Shown here: positions 6,717 to 14,027 of the stretch, one piece after another
How the letters are laid out: each line of letters starts with the position of its first letter
Position numbering within the stretch: the stretch's first letter is position 1
DNA from: JASKKU01 sp964416905
GTDB lineage: Archaea > Nanobdellota > Nanobdellia > Woesearchaeales > JASKKU01
NCBI GenBank assembly: GCA_964416905.1
Contig: CAYQFL010000013.1
Coordinates: forward strand, 1-19,339
Direction: 5' to 3'
DNA length: 19,339 nucleotides
The notes under the pieces: model-generated
Told to the model about the DNA's origin: nothing
The model's input: the letters and a program-made list of their open reading frames with translations, nothing else
Database searches by the model: none
Made by a program: the position numbers and the translations under genes

Positions 6717-7338
6717 CTTCACTTTCTTTTAGTATCTTGCTTCCGAACAGTATGCATTCCATGGTTGTTTTCACAAGATTCTCTTTCTTGGTTGTGAAAA
6801 TTTTTATCGGCTTAAAGAATATATGCCTCTTAACTGCATCTAATAGAAAATCAATTTCAGTTTGGTTTAATGAGGTTATGATATGAATAATACAGTGGTT
6901 GAGATTATCTAGATTAATCTCTGAGAATAATTCATTAATCTGTTTATTCCATTCTGTTTCGTTCAGGTTTGTTTTGATGACCTTCTTATCTTTGTCGACT
7001 TTTATAGTAATCAGGTTGTTTATTGAGATTTTTCGAATTAAATGCTGTTCTTCAGAATAGAGCAAATCTTTTATCAGCTTTCTGAAATCGCTATTTCTTT
7101 TAAGGTCAGGGCTTATTTCCATTAGTGAATAATTTATCTCTTCTTCTTCGTCAATTATTGATTCGGTTAATTCCATATCTGACATGGCAGAATCTACGAT
7201 TTTTCTAAGTTCTTTAATTAGGCTTATATCGGGTTCGCCGTCATATTCTATGTAGAAGTTGCTTCCTTTAAGTTTTAAGGTAAGCTTACCATCCTTCTTC
7301 TTGATATCGTGTTTCTTATTAGATTCCTTCTTCATCAT
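6709..7338 (-). CDS. Unrecognised protein, first gene of the bud32 operon
   Basis: 209 residues; I do not recognise a family. It is soluble, with a very basic N-terminus (residues 2-20), a beta-rich stretch KLTLKLKGSNFYIEYDGE, an acidic segment around DEEEEINYS, and a C-terminal half of alternating strands and helices (CIIHIITSLNQTEIDFLL, PIKIFTTKKE). It resembles a small two-domain protein. No enzyme motif, Cys cluster or membrane segment is visible. It overlaps bud32 by eight bases, so the two are probably made together. It does not obviously match Cgi121 or Pcc1, but a divergent KEOPS subunit cannot be excluded. TTTAAATA centred about 26 nt upstream supports a leaderless start at 7338. Confidence 0.75.
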   Translation of the reverse strand: MMKKESNKKHDIKKKDGKLTLKLKGSNFYIEYDGEPDISLIKELRKIVDSAMSDMELTESIIDEEEEINYSLMEISPDLKRNSDFRKLIKDLLYSEEQHLIRKISINNLITIKVDKDKKVIKTNLNETEWNKQINELFSEINLDNLNHCIIHIITSLNQTEIDFLLDAVKRHIFFKPIKIFTTKKENLVKTTMECILFGSKILKESEDE

Positions 7339-7359
7339 TTTTAGCAAAACAATAGAAGT

Positions 7360-7367
7360 TATTTAAA
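7360..7367 (-). promoter_or_regulatory. TATA box of the bud32 operon
   Basis: TTTAAATA on the minus strand, centred about 26 nt upstream of the ATG at 7338, with no Shine-Dalgarno between. This predicts leaderless transcription of the first gene. Confidence 0.65.
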
Positions 7368-7424
7368 CTTTATGCAAAAACCTATTTAAGAAATCTAAAG
7401 AATAATTAAAAAGTATAAAAGTAT

Positions 7425-7700
7425 TTAGAACTCGTCCTCATCTCTTGCGCTGTGGGATGGTACAGCGGCGTTTGAGATAATCATAATGTCGCCAATTGCC
7501 TTAACCAGTTGATGAGGAACTACAACTCCTTTGGCGTTTCCCAAGATCTTGCTGAGGTATGAATTTCTTGTAGCTTTAATTCTCCAGGAGCTTATCTTGT
7601 TATCATTAATTAAGCAGTCCTCAACCTCTCCGAAATAATCTCCCTCATCAGTAAAAACCTTCATATCATATGTGGTCGTTATTCTGTGCATCTTTAACAT
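7425..7700 (-). CDS. Archaeal PRC-barrel domain protein
   Basis: 91 residues, essentially one PRC-barrel. The fold pattern is visible as DMKVFTDEGDYFGEVED, then ISSWRIKATRNSYLSKILG, then KGVVVPHQLVKAIGDIMII. The conserved VPHQLVKAIGD block is a hallmark of short archaeal PRC-barrel proteins. The fold was first known from photosynthetic reaction-centre H subunit and RimM; archaeal stand-alone copies have been linked to cell division (CdpB-type) in some groups, but I cannot assign that here. ATG 7700 is preferred because AGGTGA (7711-7706) precedes it. TTTAAAAA on the minus strand at about 7755-7748 would give a leader of about 25 nt. Confidence 0.88.
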   Translation of the reverse strand: MLKMHRITTTYDMKVFTDEGDYFGEVEDCLINDNKISSWRIKATRNSYLSKILGNAKGVVVPHQLVKAIGDIMIISNAAVPSHSARDEDEF

Positions 7701-7821
7701 GAATCTCACCTTTTAGCCTATAATTTTGTTTTAAGAGTGATTATCCTTTTTAAATTTTTTGTAGATTGCACATATTTTATTGGTTTTTTAAGCAATTTTA
7801 AAGCAAATATCAGAAATAAAC

Positions 7822-7928
7822 TGAGCCCGTGGGGATTTGAACCCCAGACCTCTGGTTTTCTTAGTTGTGCGTTGTACGAGCACAGGACATATAAGACCAG
7901 CGCTCTAACCAGGCTAAGCTACGGGCTC
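7822..7928 (-). tRNA. tRNA-Ile(UAU) with a 32-nt intron
   Basis: Read on the minus strand, acceptor GAGCCCG pairs with CGGGCTC with discriminator A. The D arm, a five-base anticodon stem (CTGGT/ACCAG), a five-base variable loop and the T arm (TGGGG TTCAAAT CCCCA) all close. The stretch between the anticodon stems is 39 bases, so 32 must be removed. Splicing two bases into each bulge of a bulge-helix-bulge gives loop CTTATAA and anticodon UAU, reading AUA. The mature tRNA is 75 nt and its body closely resembles archaeal tRNA-Ile. A TATATAAAAA block (plus strand 7966-7975) is suitably placed as promoter. CCA is not encoded. Confidence 0.9.
7858..7889 (-). other. tRNA-Ile intron with bulge-helix-bulge motif
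   Basis: The exon bases CTTA (tRNA positions 32-35) pair with TAAG near the 3' end of the intron, forming the four-base central helix. The bulges are TAT on the 5' side and AAA on the 3' side. An internal stem TGTGC/GCACA sits in the intron body, with an outer GT/AC. The location is the canonical 37/38 position, cut by archaeal splicing endonuclease. Confidence 0.85.
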
Positions 7929-7965
7929 ATTAATGTTTCAATCAAAATCATCAGAGTTAGAAGGC

Positions 7966-7975
7966 TATATAAAAA
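7966..7975 (-). promoter_or_regulatory. TATA box of tRNA-Ile
   Basis: On the minus strand TTTTTATATA, about 42 nt upstream of the tRNA 5' end. This predicts transcription start near 7944 and a leader of about 16 nt for RNase P removal. Confidence 0.6.
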
Positions 7976-8021
7976 TTTTTTGTTTTGTATTTCCAGTTAT
8001 ATTCGATTTTAGATAAGCACT

Positions 8022-8399
8022 TTAACAACAACTTCCTTCAATAGTTTCCGTTACACATTTATTATCAACACATCTGCAAGTTGTACAATCCCTACATTCT
8101 GTTGTACAAAAGACATCTTTACATTTGGTTAATGTGTTCTCATTTACTTTGTACTTTGGTACGCATTGCATAGCATTCCTGTGGCAACAAACTGGAAGAT
8201 GAACACAGTCTTCATCAGATAAGCATTCTTTTTCTTCTTCAATATTTTCGTTTAAAGAGCTATTGCTATTTGTATTATTACTCAACTCTGCTTCTTCTGG
8301 AGAACTACAACTGATTAACGTTAACGCGATGAATACCATTAAAGCAACAACAACTATTGAAAATACTTTAGTTGAACCTTTCGTTTTTTTATGATTCAT
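8022..8399 (-). CDS. Cys-rich predicted exported lipoprotein
   Basis: 125 residues of unknown function. A basic N-terminus (KKTKGSTK) is followed by a hydrophobic segment (about 12-29) and a lipobox-like LISC with Cys31. An Asn/Ser/Glu-rich linker (about 32-57) leads to a compact C-terminal domain containing 14 Cys among its last 67 residues, including CC at 71-72 and at the C-terminus (124-125). Seven disulfides, or metal binding, are possible; the protein would sit on the outside of the membrane. It starts 11 bases after the stop of the coiled-coil gene on the same strand, so the two may be co-transcribed, though no Shine-Dalgarno is seen. Confidence 0.78.
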   Translation of the reverse strand: MNHKKTKGSTKVFSIVVVALMVFIALTLISCSSPEEAELSNNTNSNSSLNENIEEEKECLSDEDCVHLPVCCHRNAMQCVPKYKVNENTLTKCKDVFCTTECRDCTTCRCVDNKCVTETIEGSCC

Positions 8400-8400
8400 T

Positions 8401-8414
8401 TTAGCTAGAGCTAA
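8401..8414. repeat. Short inverted repeat at a gene junction
   Basis: TTAGCT-AG-AGCTAA, six-base arms with a two-base spacer, overlapping the stop of the coiled-coil gene and the gap before the lipoprotein gene. It could be chance in AT-rich DNA. Confidence 0.35.
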
Positions 8415-8674
8415 ACTTCTTTATTCAATTTTTTAACTTTTGATTTTAACGAAGATATCTTGCGTTCGAATTCTCGAACTTTTTTTAAATCAGTGTTTGA
8501 TTTTCTCTTAACCCTCTTTAGTTCTTTTTCTAATACAGATATTTCTTCGTTTATCTCTTGGATTAATCTTTTCTTATACTCAATTTCAAAATATGCTTTA
8601 AATGCATGTTTAAGAAAATATTTAAGTTTTGGACTGATTTCCTTTGTTTTCTTGGTTTTTAGCTCAGTTGTCAT
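8411..8674 (-). CDS. Small coiled-coil protein of unknown function
   Basis: 87 residues, highly charged. A basic N-terminus (KTKKTKEISPK) is followed from about residue 20 by a long helix with coiled-coil character (EINEEISVLEKELKRV, then ISSLKSKVKKL). No membrane segment and no motif I can name. The opposite strand also has an open frame over this stretch, but its hydrophobic Phe/Ser-rich translation is typical of an antisense shadow of a Lys/Glu-rich gene. The start lies after a weak TATA-like element (plus strand GATAAAACAT, 8691-8700). It sits divergently from the P-type ATPase, sharing about 160 bases of promoter region. Confidence 0.65.
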   Translation of the reverse strand: MTTELKTKKTKEISPKLKYFLKHAFKAYFEIEYKKRLIQEINEEISVLEKELKRVKRKSNTDLKKVREFERKISSLKSKVKKLNKEV

Positions 8675-8803
8675 TTTTAGCTTCTCATTTGATAAAACAT
8701 TTACCTATTGTTGCCTTTTTATTTTTTCTGTTTTTATTCTTTTCTTTTTTACTTTCTAATGGGATTCTTATGCTCTTTATTATCTTAGAATAGTAAAAAA
8801 GTC

Positions 8804-8810
8804 TTTTAAC
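8804..8810 (+). promoter_or_regulatory. TATA element of the P-type ATPase
   Basis: TTTTAAC centred about 27 nt before the ATG at 8834, with no Shine-Dalgarno between, again predicting a leaderless mRNA. Confidence 0.5.
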
Positions 8811-8833
8811 ACTGGTTTGTTTTTGTATACTTG

Positions 8834-11617
8834 ATGGCTCTATTAGGTTTGACTTTGAGTGATGTGAATGAACTACGAAAGAAATTTGGTTATAATGAGA
8901 TACCTTCGGGGAACGAGACAACAGCATTAACTATTCTCCTTAGACAGTTCAAGAATGTTATGGTGTATATACTTTTAGTTGTTATTGCTTTATCTATCTT
9001 TCTGGGTAAAACGCTCCACGCAATTGTTGTAGTTATAATTTTAGCTATAGTTGTTCTTTTAGGCTTTATTAACGAGTACCGTGCTAATAAAGAGATGAAG
9101 GCTTTAAGGAAACTAATTGTGCCTAAATGTGTTGTTATAAGGGAAGGTAAAAAAGAAGTTATCTCAAGTAAAGAGCTTGTACCTGGCGATATTGTTTATC
9201 TCAGCACAGGCGATATTGTTCCTGCGGATGGCATAGTTATTGACGCAAAGGACCTAAAAGTAACAGAAGCAACAATTACCGGGGAATCAGAACCTGTGTT
9301 GAAAAAACCTTTTCCAATTGAACACTTAAACGAAGATGCGATTAATTCTCCTGAACTGTTTTTAGAATACATTGATCAAACTTCTGAAGAGAACAAAGTT
9401 TATATGTCAACTTTTGTAGTGGAAGGCCATGGTTATGTTAAAGTAATTTATACGGGTAAGAATACAGAGTTTGGTAAAATCGCTCATCTCATGAAGCAGC
9501 AGAAAAAAGAGCAAATCAACATTGTCGAGAAACCGCTGGAAGGTTTCACCTTATTTGCTATATTTATGGTTGTTTTAACATTCTTCCTCTTCTTTTTTAG
9601 GAGTGCTCCTGCTTTAGAGTCAGTTAAAGAATTTTTTGCTACAGGACTGTTTTTTGAAGGTTTAACCATTGCTTTAGCCATGTTGGTTTCAGGAATACCT
9701 GAAGGTCTACCTGTAGTTGTCACTGTTGCTCTGGCTTTAGGAGTCAAAGAAATGAGCAAAAAAAATGCATTGGTTAACCGTATGGATTCTCTTGAAGCTT
9801 TGGGCAAGGTTTCATTTATTTGCACAGATAAGACAGGAACTTTAACTAAAAATGAATTAACTGTCCAGAAGTTCTTTTTTAACAATAAGATGTATAATGT
9901 TAGCGGCATAGGTTACAACACTTTAGGAGAAGTTACTAGGGGTAATCATAAAGTAAACGCTGATGAACTTAGATTGTTTGTTGATGCTCTTGTTTTGTGT
10001 AATAACAGCGAATTAAAGGATATAACTGAAAAGACCTCCTATAATAGTAAAAACCTATTCTTTGAGGTTATAGGCTCAACAACCGAAGGTAGTCTGCTTG
10101 TTTTGGGTGAGAAATTAAATGTAAACAAAGTAGACTTAGATTTAAAGTATCCAAAAATTGAGGAAATACCTTTCTCTTCTGAAAGAAAATATATGGCGAG
10201 TTTGCATAATTATCCCTTCTCATTAATTCTTCATGGTAAAGTTGTAGATTCTCTCCATTCAAATATTAAACAGAATCATTTGGAGAAAACCTTGTTTGTT
10301 AAAGGCGCTCCTGAAATAATCTTAAAAAAATGCACTAAACGAATTCATGATAATCATATTGTACCTTTGACTAAATCTTATAAAGAAACCATTGAGCAAA
10401 TGATACATAAGCTTTCATCCTCAGGCTATAGGGTTTTGGCAGTTGCCGCAAAGAAGTTAGATAAGGATGAACCCTTCGATGAAAATGTTGCTAACGACTT
10501 AATATTCTTAGGTTTTGTAGCCCTTAAGGACGCGCCAAGGGAAGACGTTAAAGAGTCGATTGAAATAGCCAGAAAAGCAGGAATTAAAGTAATGATGATA
10601 ACTGGAGATCACAAAAAAACAGCGGAAGCTATTGCTAAGGATGTTGGCTTAATCAAAGATACAGATTCAGATTATCTTGTCTTGACAGGGCCTGAACTTG
10701 ATTCACTAACTGATGAACAATTAGAATTTGTTGTGGAAAACATTAAAATTTGCGCGAGAGCAAGGCCTGAGCATAAACTTAGGATAATTCAGGCGCTAAA
10801 GAAGAAGGATCATATTATAGCCATGACTGGAGATGGAGTGAATGATGCACCTGCCTTGAAGAAAGCTGATGTGGGCATAGCCATTGGTTCAGGAACAGAA
10901 GTTGCAAAAGATGCAAGTGATATTATCCTGAAAGATGACAGTTTCTCAACGATTGTTCATGCGATTAAAGAAGGCAGAAAAATCTTTGAAAACCTACAGA
11001 AATTTACCTCTTATCAATTCGCATGTAATATTGCTGAGCTTATGATTATCTTCCTTTCAGTATTGTTTAGTTTGCCTACGGCTCTTACCTCGCTTCAAAT
11101 ACTTTTTATGAACTTGGTTACGGATGATTTCCCTGCGATTGCTCTAGCTTCTAATCGCGCTTCAAAAGATATAATGTCCTGGAAGCCTAAAAAAGACGAG
11201 GGCTTATTCAATAAGCGCCTTAAAGCACTAACAATTTTAGCTGGACTTATCATGACCGTTTTAGTTTTCGGTTTGTATTTTTACACTTTTGTTTTGAATA
11301 ATCAAGACTTATTATTCTCCAGAGGAACCGCATTGTTTTTGTTAATTTTACTAGAGCTGTTGTTTGCAATCAGCTTTAGGTCTTTTAGAAAGTTCTTTTT
11401 GAAGATAAACCTAAAAGAAAATAGGTTCTTAATGGTAACAATAATTATCTCATTAGTATTGACAATATTGCTGTATGTGACACCACTTAGCAGACTCTTT
11501 GAAATAACGTTGTTTGGGCTTAGAGAATTTTTAATAATCCTGGTTATGTCAGCGATAGGTGTGCTGGCCTTAGATATATCCAAGTTAAAGATTATGAAAC
11601 ATTATTATTTCAATTAA
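8834..11617 (+). CDS. P-type Ca2+-transporting ATPase (P2A-like)
   Basis: 927 residues, full length for the family. In order: N-terminal cation-ATPase domain, two membrane helices, actuator domain with TGES (149-152), IPEGLP in helix 4 (Glu290), phosphorylation site DKTGTLT (Asp332), nucleotide-binding domain with KGAPE, hinge GDGVNDAP (Asp667), then six C-terminal helices. Helix 5 carries CNIAE (Asn732, Glu735) and helix 6 MNLVTD (Asn760, Thr763, Asp764), matching the calcium ligands of SERCA/PMCA rather than Na+/K+ pumps. It should export Ca2+ (or Mn2+) by ATP hydrolysis. ATG 8834 is chosen over TTG 8831 on promoter spacing. No operon partner on the same strand. Confidence 0.93.
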   Translation: MALLGLTLSDVNELRKKFGYNEIPSGNETTALTILLRQFKNVMVYILLVVIALSIFLGKTLHAIVVVIILAIVVLLGFINEYRANKEMKALRKLIVPKCVVIREGKKEVISSKELVPGDIVYLSTGDIVPADGIVIDAKDLKVTEATITGESEPVLKKPFPIEHLNEDAINSPELFLEYIDQTSEENKVYMSTFVVEGHGYVKVIYTGKNTEFGKIAHLMKQQKKEQINIVEKPLEGFTLFAIFMVVLTFFLFFFRSAPALESVKEFFATGLFFEGLTIALAMLVSGIPEGLPVVVTVALALGVKEMSKKNALVNRMDSLEALGKVSFICTDKTGTLTKNELTVQKFFFNNKMYNVSGIGYNTLGEVTRGNHKVNADELRLFVDALVLCNNSELKDITEKTSYNSKNLFFEVIGSTTEGSLLVLGEKLNVNKVDLDLKYPKIEEIPFSSERKYMASLHNYPFSLILHGKVVDSLHSNIKQNHLEKTLFVKGAPEIILKKCTKRIHDNHIVPLTKSYKETIEQMIHKLSSSGYRVLAVAAKKLDKDEPFDENVANDLIFLGFVALKDAPREDVKESIEIARKAGIKVMMITGDHKKTAEAIAKDVGLIKDTDSDYLVLTGPELDSLTDEQLEFVVENIKICARARPEHKLRIIQALKKKDHIIAMTGDGVNDAPALKKADVGIAIGSGTEVAKDASDIILKDDSFSTIVHAIKEGRKIFENLQKFTSYQFACNIAELMIIFLSVLFSLPTALTSLQILFMNLVTDDFPAIALASNRASKDIMSWKPKKDEGLFNKRLKALTILAGLIMTVLVFGLYFYTFVLNNQDLLFSRGTALFLLILLELLFAISFRSFRKFFLKINLKENRFLMVTIIISLVLTILLYVTPLSRLFEITLFGLREFLIILVMSAIGVLALDISKLKIMKHYYFN

Positions 11618-11709
11618 ATTGCGAATACCTAATTTTTGTTTCTTTAAAAAGGCAAAATTTTTAATCTCTTGATTTTTCTTAAGAAGAGTTTTATAACTAA
11701 GGTGTTAAT

Positions 11710-13512
11710 ATGAAAACAAAATATAGGACTCATACCTGTGGAGAGCTTAGATTATCTAATGTCAATGAATCCGTTAGATTAATCGGATGGGCAAAAAGTA
11801 TAAGGACGCATGGCAAAGTTGTTTTTATAGATTTAGGAGATAGATATGGTATAACTCAAATAGTCACTGATGATAGTCATCTTAAAGAAATCACCAAGGA
11901 AAGTGTTATTTCTGTTGAAGGTATTGTAAAGGAAAGGTCTTCAAAGAATCCTAATCTTCCGACAGGAGATGTTGAGGTTCATGCAAACAAGCTAGAGATT
12001 TTGAGCAGGGCTCATAAAATCCCTATAGATTTAAACGAAGAGACAACAAGTAGTGAAGAAGTTAGATTGAGATATAGGTATTTGGATTTAAGAAGGAGAG
12101 CGATGCAGAAGAATATAATATTAAGGCATCAAATTATAAAGCACATAAGAGATTTTCTGTCTGAAAAAGCATTCCTTGAGATTGAAACTCCGATATTGTC
12201 AAAGTCAACCCCTGAAGGTGCTAGGGATTATTTGGTTCCTAGCAGGAAGTTTCCTGGCAAGTTTTATGCTTTACCACAATCTCCTCAGCAATACAAGCAA
12301 TTGCTTATGGTTTCTGGTTTGGATAGATATTTCCAGATTGCAAGATGTTTCAGGGATGAGGATTTAAGGGCGGACAGGCAACCTGAGTTTACTCAGTTAG
12401 ACTTGGAAATGAGTTTTGTTGACAAAGAGGATGTTTTTGAAGTTTTTGAGAATATGTTGGAATATACTTTTGAGAAGTTGAACATAAACTTGCAGATACC
12501 TTTCCCAAGGCTTACTTATGAGGACGCTCTTAATCGGTTTGGCATAGATAAACCCGATTTAAGGTTTAAGTTGGAAATACAAGATGTAACTAAGGTTTTT
12601 GAGAATAGTTCTTTTCAGATTTTTACCAATCAAATCAAATCAGGCGGAGTTGTTAAGTGTATAAACTTCAAGTTTGGAAAAATCTCAAAGAAACAAATAA
12701 AGAAATTAGAGGAGGTTGTCAAGAAAAAAGGCGCTAAAGGTCTGGTTTACTTAAAATATGATGATGAAGTCTCAGGAACCTTAGCTAGTGTCTGGGACGA
12801 GATAAAAGAACCTTTAAAAGAAATGATGGATTTAGAAAAAGGAGATCTGCTTTTATTTGTGTCAGATAAATGGAAGGTTGCCTGTGAATCTTTAGGCCAG
12901 CTAAGATTAGCGCTCTTTGATATAGTTAAAGAAACCCCTGAGATTAAGGAATATTATCAAAAGAACAACTTGATTGAAGAAGGCTTCAAATTCTTGTGGG
13001 TTGTTGACTTCCCATTATTCTCATGGAGCGAAGAAGAACAAAGATTCGTTTCAGAGCACCATCCATTTACTATGCCTTCCGATGAGTTTGTTGAGATTTT
13101 GAAAGATGAAGAAAAGAGAAAAGATTGGATGGACAAACTTGACAGAGTATTATCCAAATCTTACGATTTGGTCTTGAATGGCTTTGAGCTTGCTAGTGGA
13201 AGCATAAGGATTCATGACTCAGAGTTACAAAAAGCTATATTCTCAATTCTTGGACTTAGCGATGAGGAAATTAACCTTAAGTTTGGTCATATGATTGAAG
13301 CATTCAAGTATGGTTGTCCACCACATGGCGGAATTGCGCTTGGTCTTGATAGACTAGTTGCAATTGTTGCAGGTGTTCCAAGTATTAGAGATGTGATTGC
13401 TTTCCCTAAAAATAAGAACGCCTATGGTCCTTTAGAAGCTACTCCTAGCGAAGTAAGCGAACAGCAGTTAAGAGAACTTAAAATTAAATTAGATATTGAT
13501 GAAGAAAATTAA
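11710..13512 (+). CDS. aspS: Aspartyl-tRNA synthetase, bacterial type with GAD domain
   Basis: 600 residues. Archaeal/eukaryotic AspRS is about 430-440 residues; this has the bacterial architecture: OB-fold anticodon domain (1-105), class II motif 1 (FLEIETPILSKSTPEGARDY), motif 2 (FRDEDLRADRQPEFTQ from about 213), an inserted GAD domain (about 285-400), and motif 3 (GGIALGLDRL from about 540). It charges tRNA-Asp, and tRNA-Asn as well if non-discriminating. In the OB fold RTHG carries His34 where E. coli has Leu30, a position reported to influence discrimination. AAGGTG (11699-11704) is five bases before the ATG, and an AT-rich TATA-like block lies at 11657-11665. Probably acquired from bacteria. 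Confidence 0.96.
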   Translation: MKTKYRTHTCGELRLSNVNESVRLIGWAKSIRTHGKVVFIDLGDRYGITQIVTDDSHLKEITKESVISVEGIVKERSSKNPNLPTGDVEVHANKLEILSRAHKIPIDLNEETTSSEEVRLRYRYLDLRRRAMQKNIILRHQIIKHIRDFLSEKAFLEIETPILSKSTPEGARDYLVPSRKFPGKFYALPQSPQQYKQLLMVSGLDRYFQIARCFRDEDLRADRQPEFTQLDLEMSFVDKEDVFEVFENMLEYTFEKLNINLQIPFPRLTYEDALNRFGIDKPDLRFKLEIQDVTKVFENSSFQIFTNQIKSGGVVKCINFKFGKISKKQIKKLEEVVKKKGAKGLVYLKYDDEVSGTLASVWDEIKEPLKEMMDLEKGDLLLFVSDKWKVACESLGQLRLALFDIVKETPEIKEYYQKNNLIEEGFKFLWVVDFPLFSWSEEEQRFVSEHHPFTMPSDEFVEILKDEEKRKDWMDKLDRVLSKSYDLVLNGFELASGSIRIHDSELQKAIFSILGLSDEEINLKFGHMIEAFKYGCPPHGGIALGLDRLVAIVAGVPSIRDVIAFPKNKNAYGPLEATPSEVSEQQLRELKIKLDIDEEN

Positions 13513-13513
13513 A

Positions 13514-13921
13514 CTATTTTTGATTGTTTTCCTCTTTTCTTTTTACATCCAACCAAATTTTTCTAGCTTCTTCTAGAGAAACAAACCTTTTTTCTACAAC
13601 ATAAGGTTTCCTTGCTGACATTTTGTTAATTACTTCAGAAAGACTTTTCTCGATTGGAAGATTCTTTTCTCTGGAAAACACATACATCAGGTTGAAAACA
13701 TCCCAGATGATATCTCCGAGTTCGTTTGCTGCAGCCTCTTCATTATCTAATTCAGCTTTGAATTCCTCAATTTCTTCCTGTAGATTCTTGATGGCTGAAT
13801 CTAAACTCTCTTGTTTAACCCAAGGGTCATAAGTCCAGTTGTTAATCATTAAATCTTTAAATTCTTCTAGAAGAATCTCAAAGTTTCTGAAATTCATATC
13901 ATAAAAACCTAAAATCTTCAT
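13514..13921 (-). CDS. MazG-like nucleotide pyrophosphohydrolase
   Basis: 135 residues from ATG 13921, or 127 from an in-frame ATG at 13897. Members hydrolyse (d)NTPs to NMP and pyrophosphate for house-cleaning of the nucleotide pool. The family metal site is visible as LQEEIEEFKAEL and ELGDIIWD, with Glu/Asp spaced as EExxE...ExxD, followed by KMSARKPYVV, where the KxxxRxP pattern is typical. It is all-helical, single-domain and cytoplasmic. Each start has its own AT element about 28-30 nt upstream (minus strand ATATAAAG near 13951; TTTATAAA near 13925), so the start is unresolved. It converges on aspS with one base between stops and is divergent from the SAM-binding gene. Confidence 0.87.
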   Translation of the reverse strand: MKILGFYDMNFRNFEILLEEFKDLMINNWTYDPWVKQESLDSAIKNLQEEIEEFKAELDNEEAAANELGDIIWDVFNLMYVFSREKNLPIEKSLSEVINKMSARKPYVVEKRFVSLEEARKIWLDVKRKEENNQK

Positions 13922-13977
13922 TTATAAATCTTTGCAAGCTTTTCTCTTTATATTTGAATCTTACTTTGAAATAAAAG

Positions 13978-13986
13978 TTTAAAAAT
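13978..13986 (+). promoter_or_regulatory. TATA element of the SAM-binding gene
   Basis: TTTAAAAAT, predicting transcription start near 14009 and a leader of about 19 nt that contains the AAGGTG ribosome-binding site (14015-14020). Confidence 0.5.
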
Positions 13987-14027
13987 CAATAGCTAAACCT
14001 CTTTTTCATTTGCCAAGGTGTCTTAGA

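Noticed and set aside
7737..8012. Plus-strand open frame of 91 codons across the tRNA-Ile gene
   Set aside because: It is antisense to a fully closing tRNA, has no ribosome-binding site, and its translation is unremarkable.
8460..8759. Plus-strand open frame rich in Phe and Ser opposite the small coiled-coil gene
   Set aside because: This composition is what the reverse of a Lys/Glu-rich gene gives; it would also run into the ATPase promoter region.
8685..8927. Minus-strand open frame overlapping the start of the P-type ATPase
   Set aside because: It covers the predicted ATPase promoter and first codons, and has no recognisable features.
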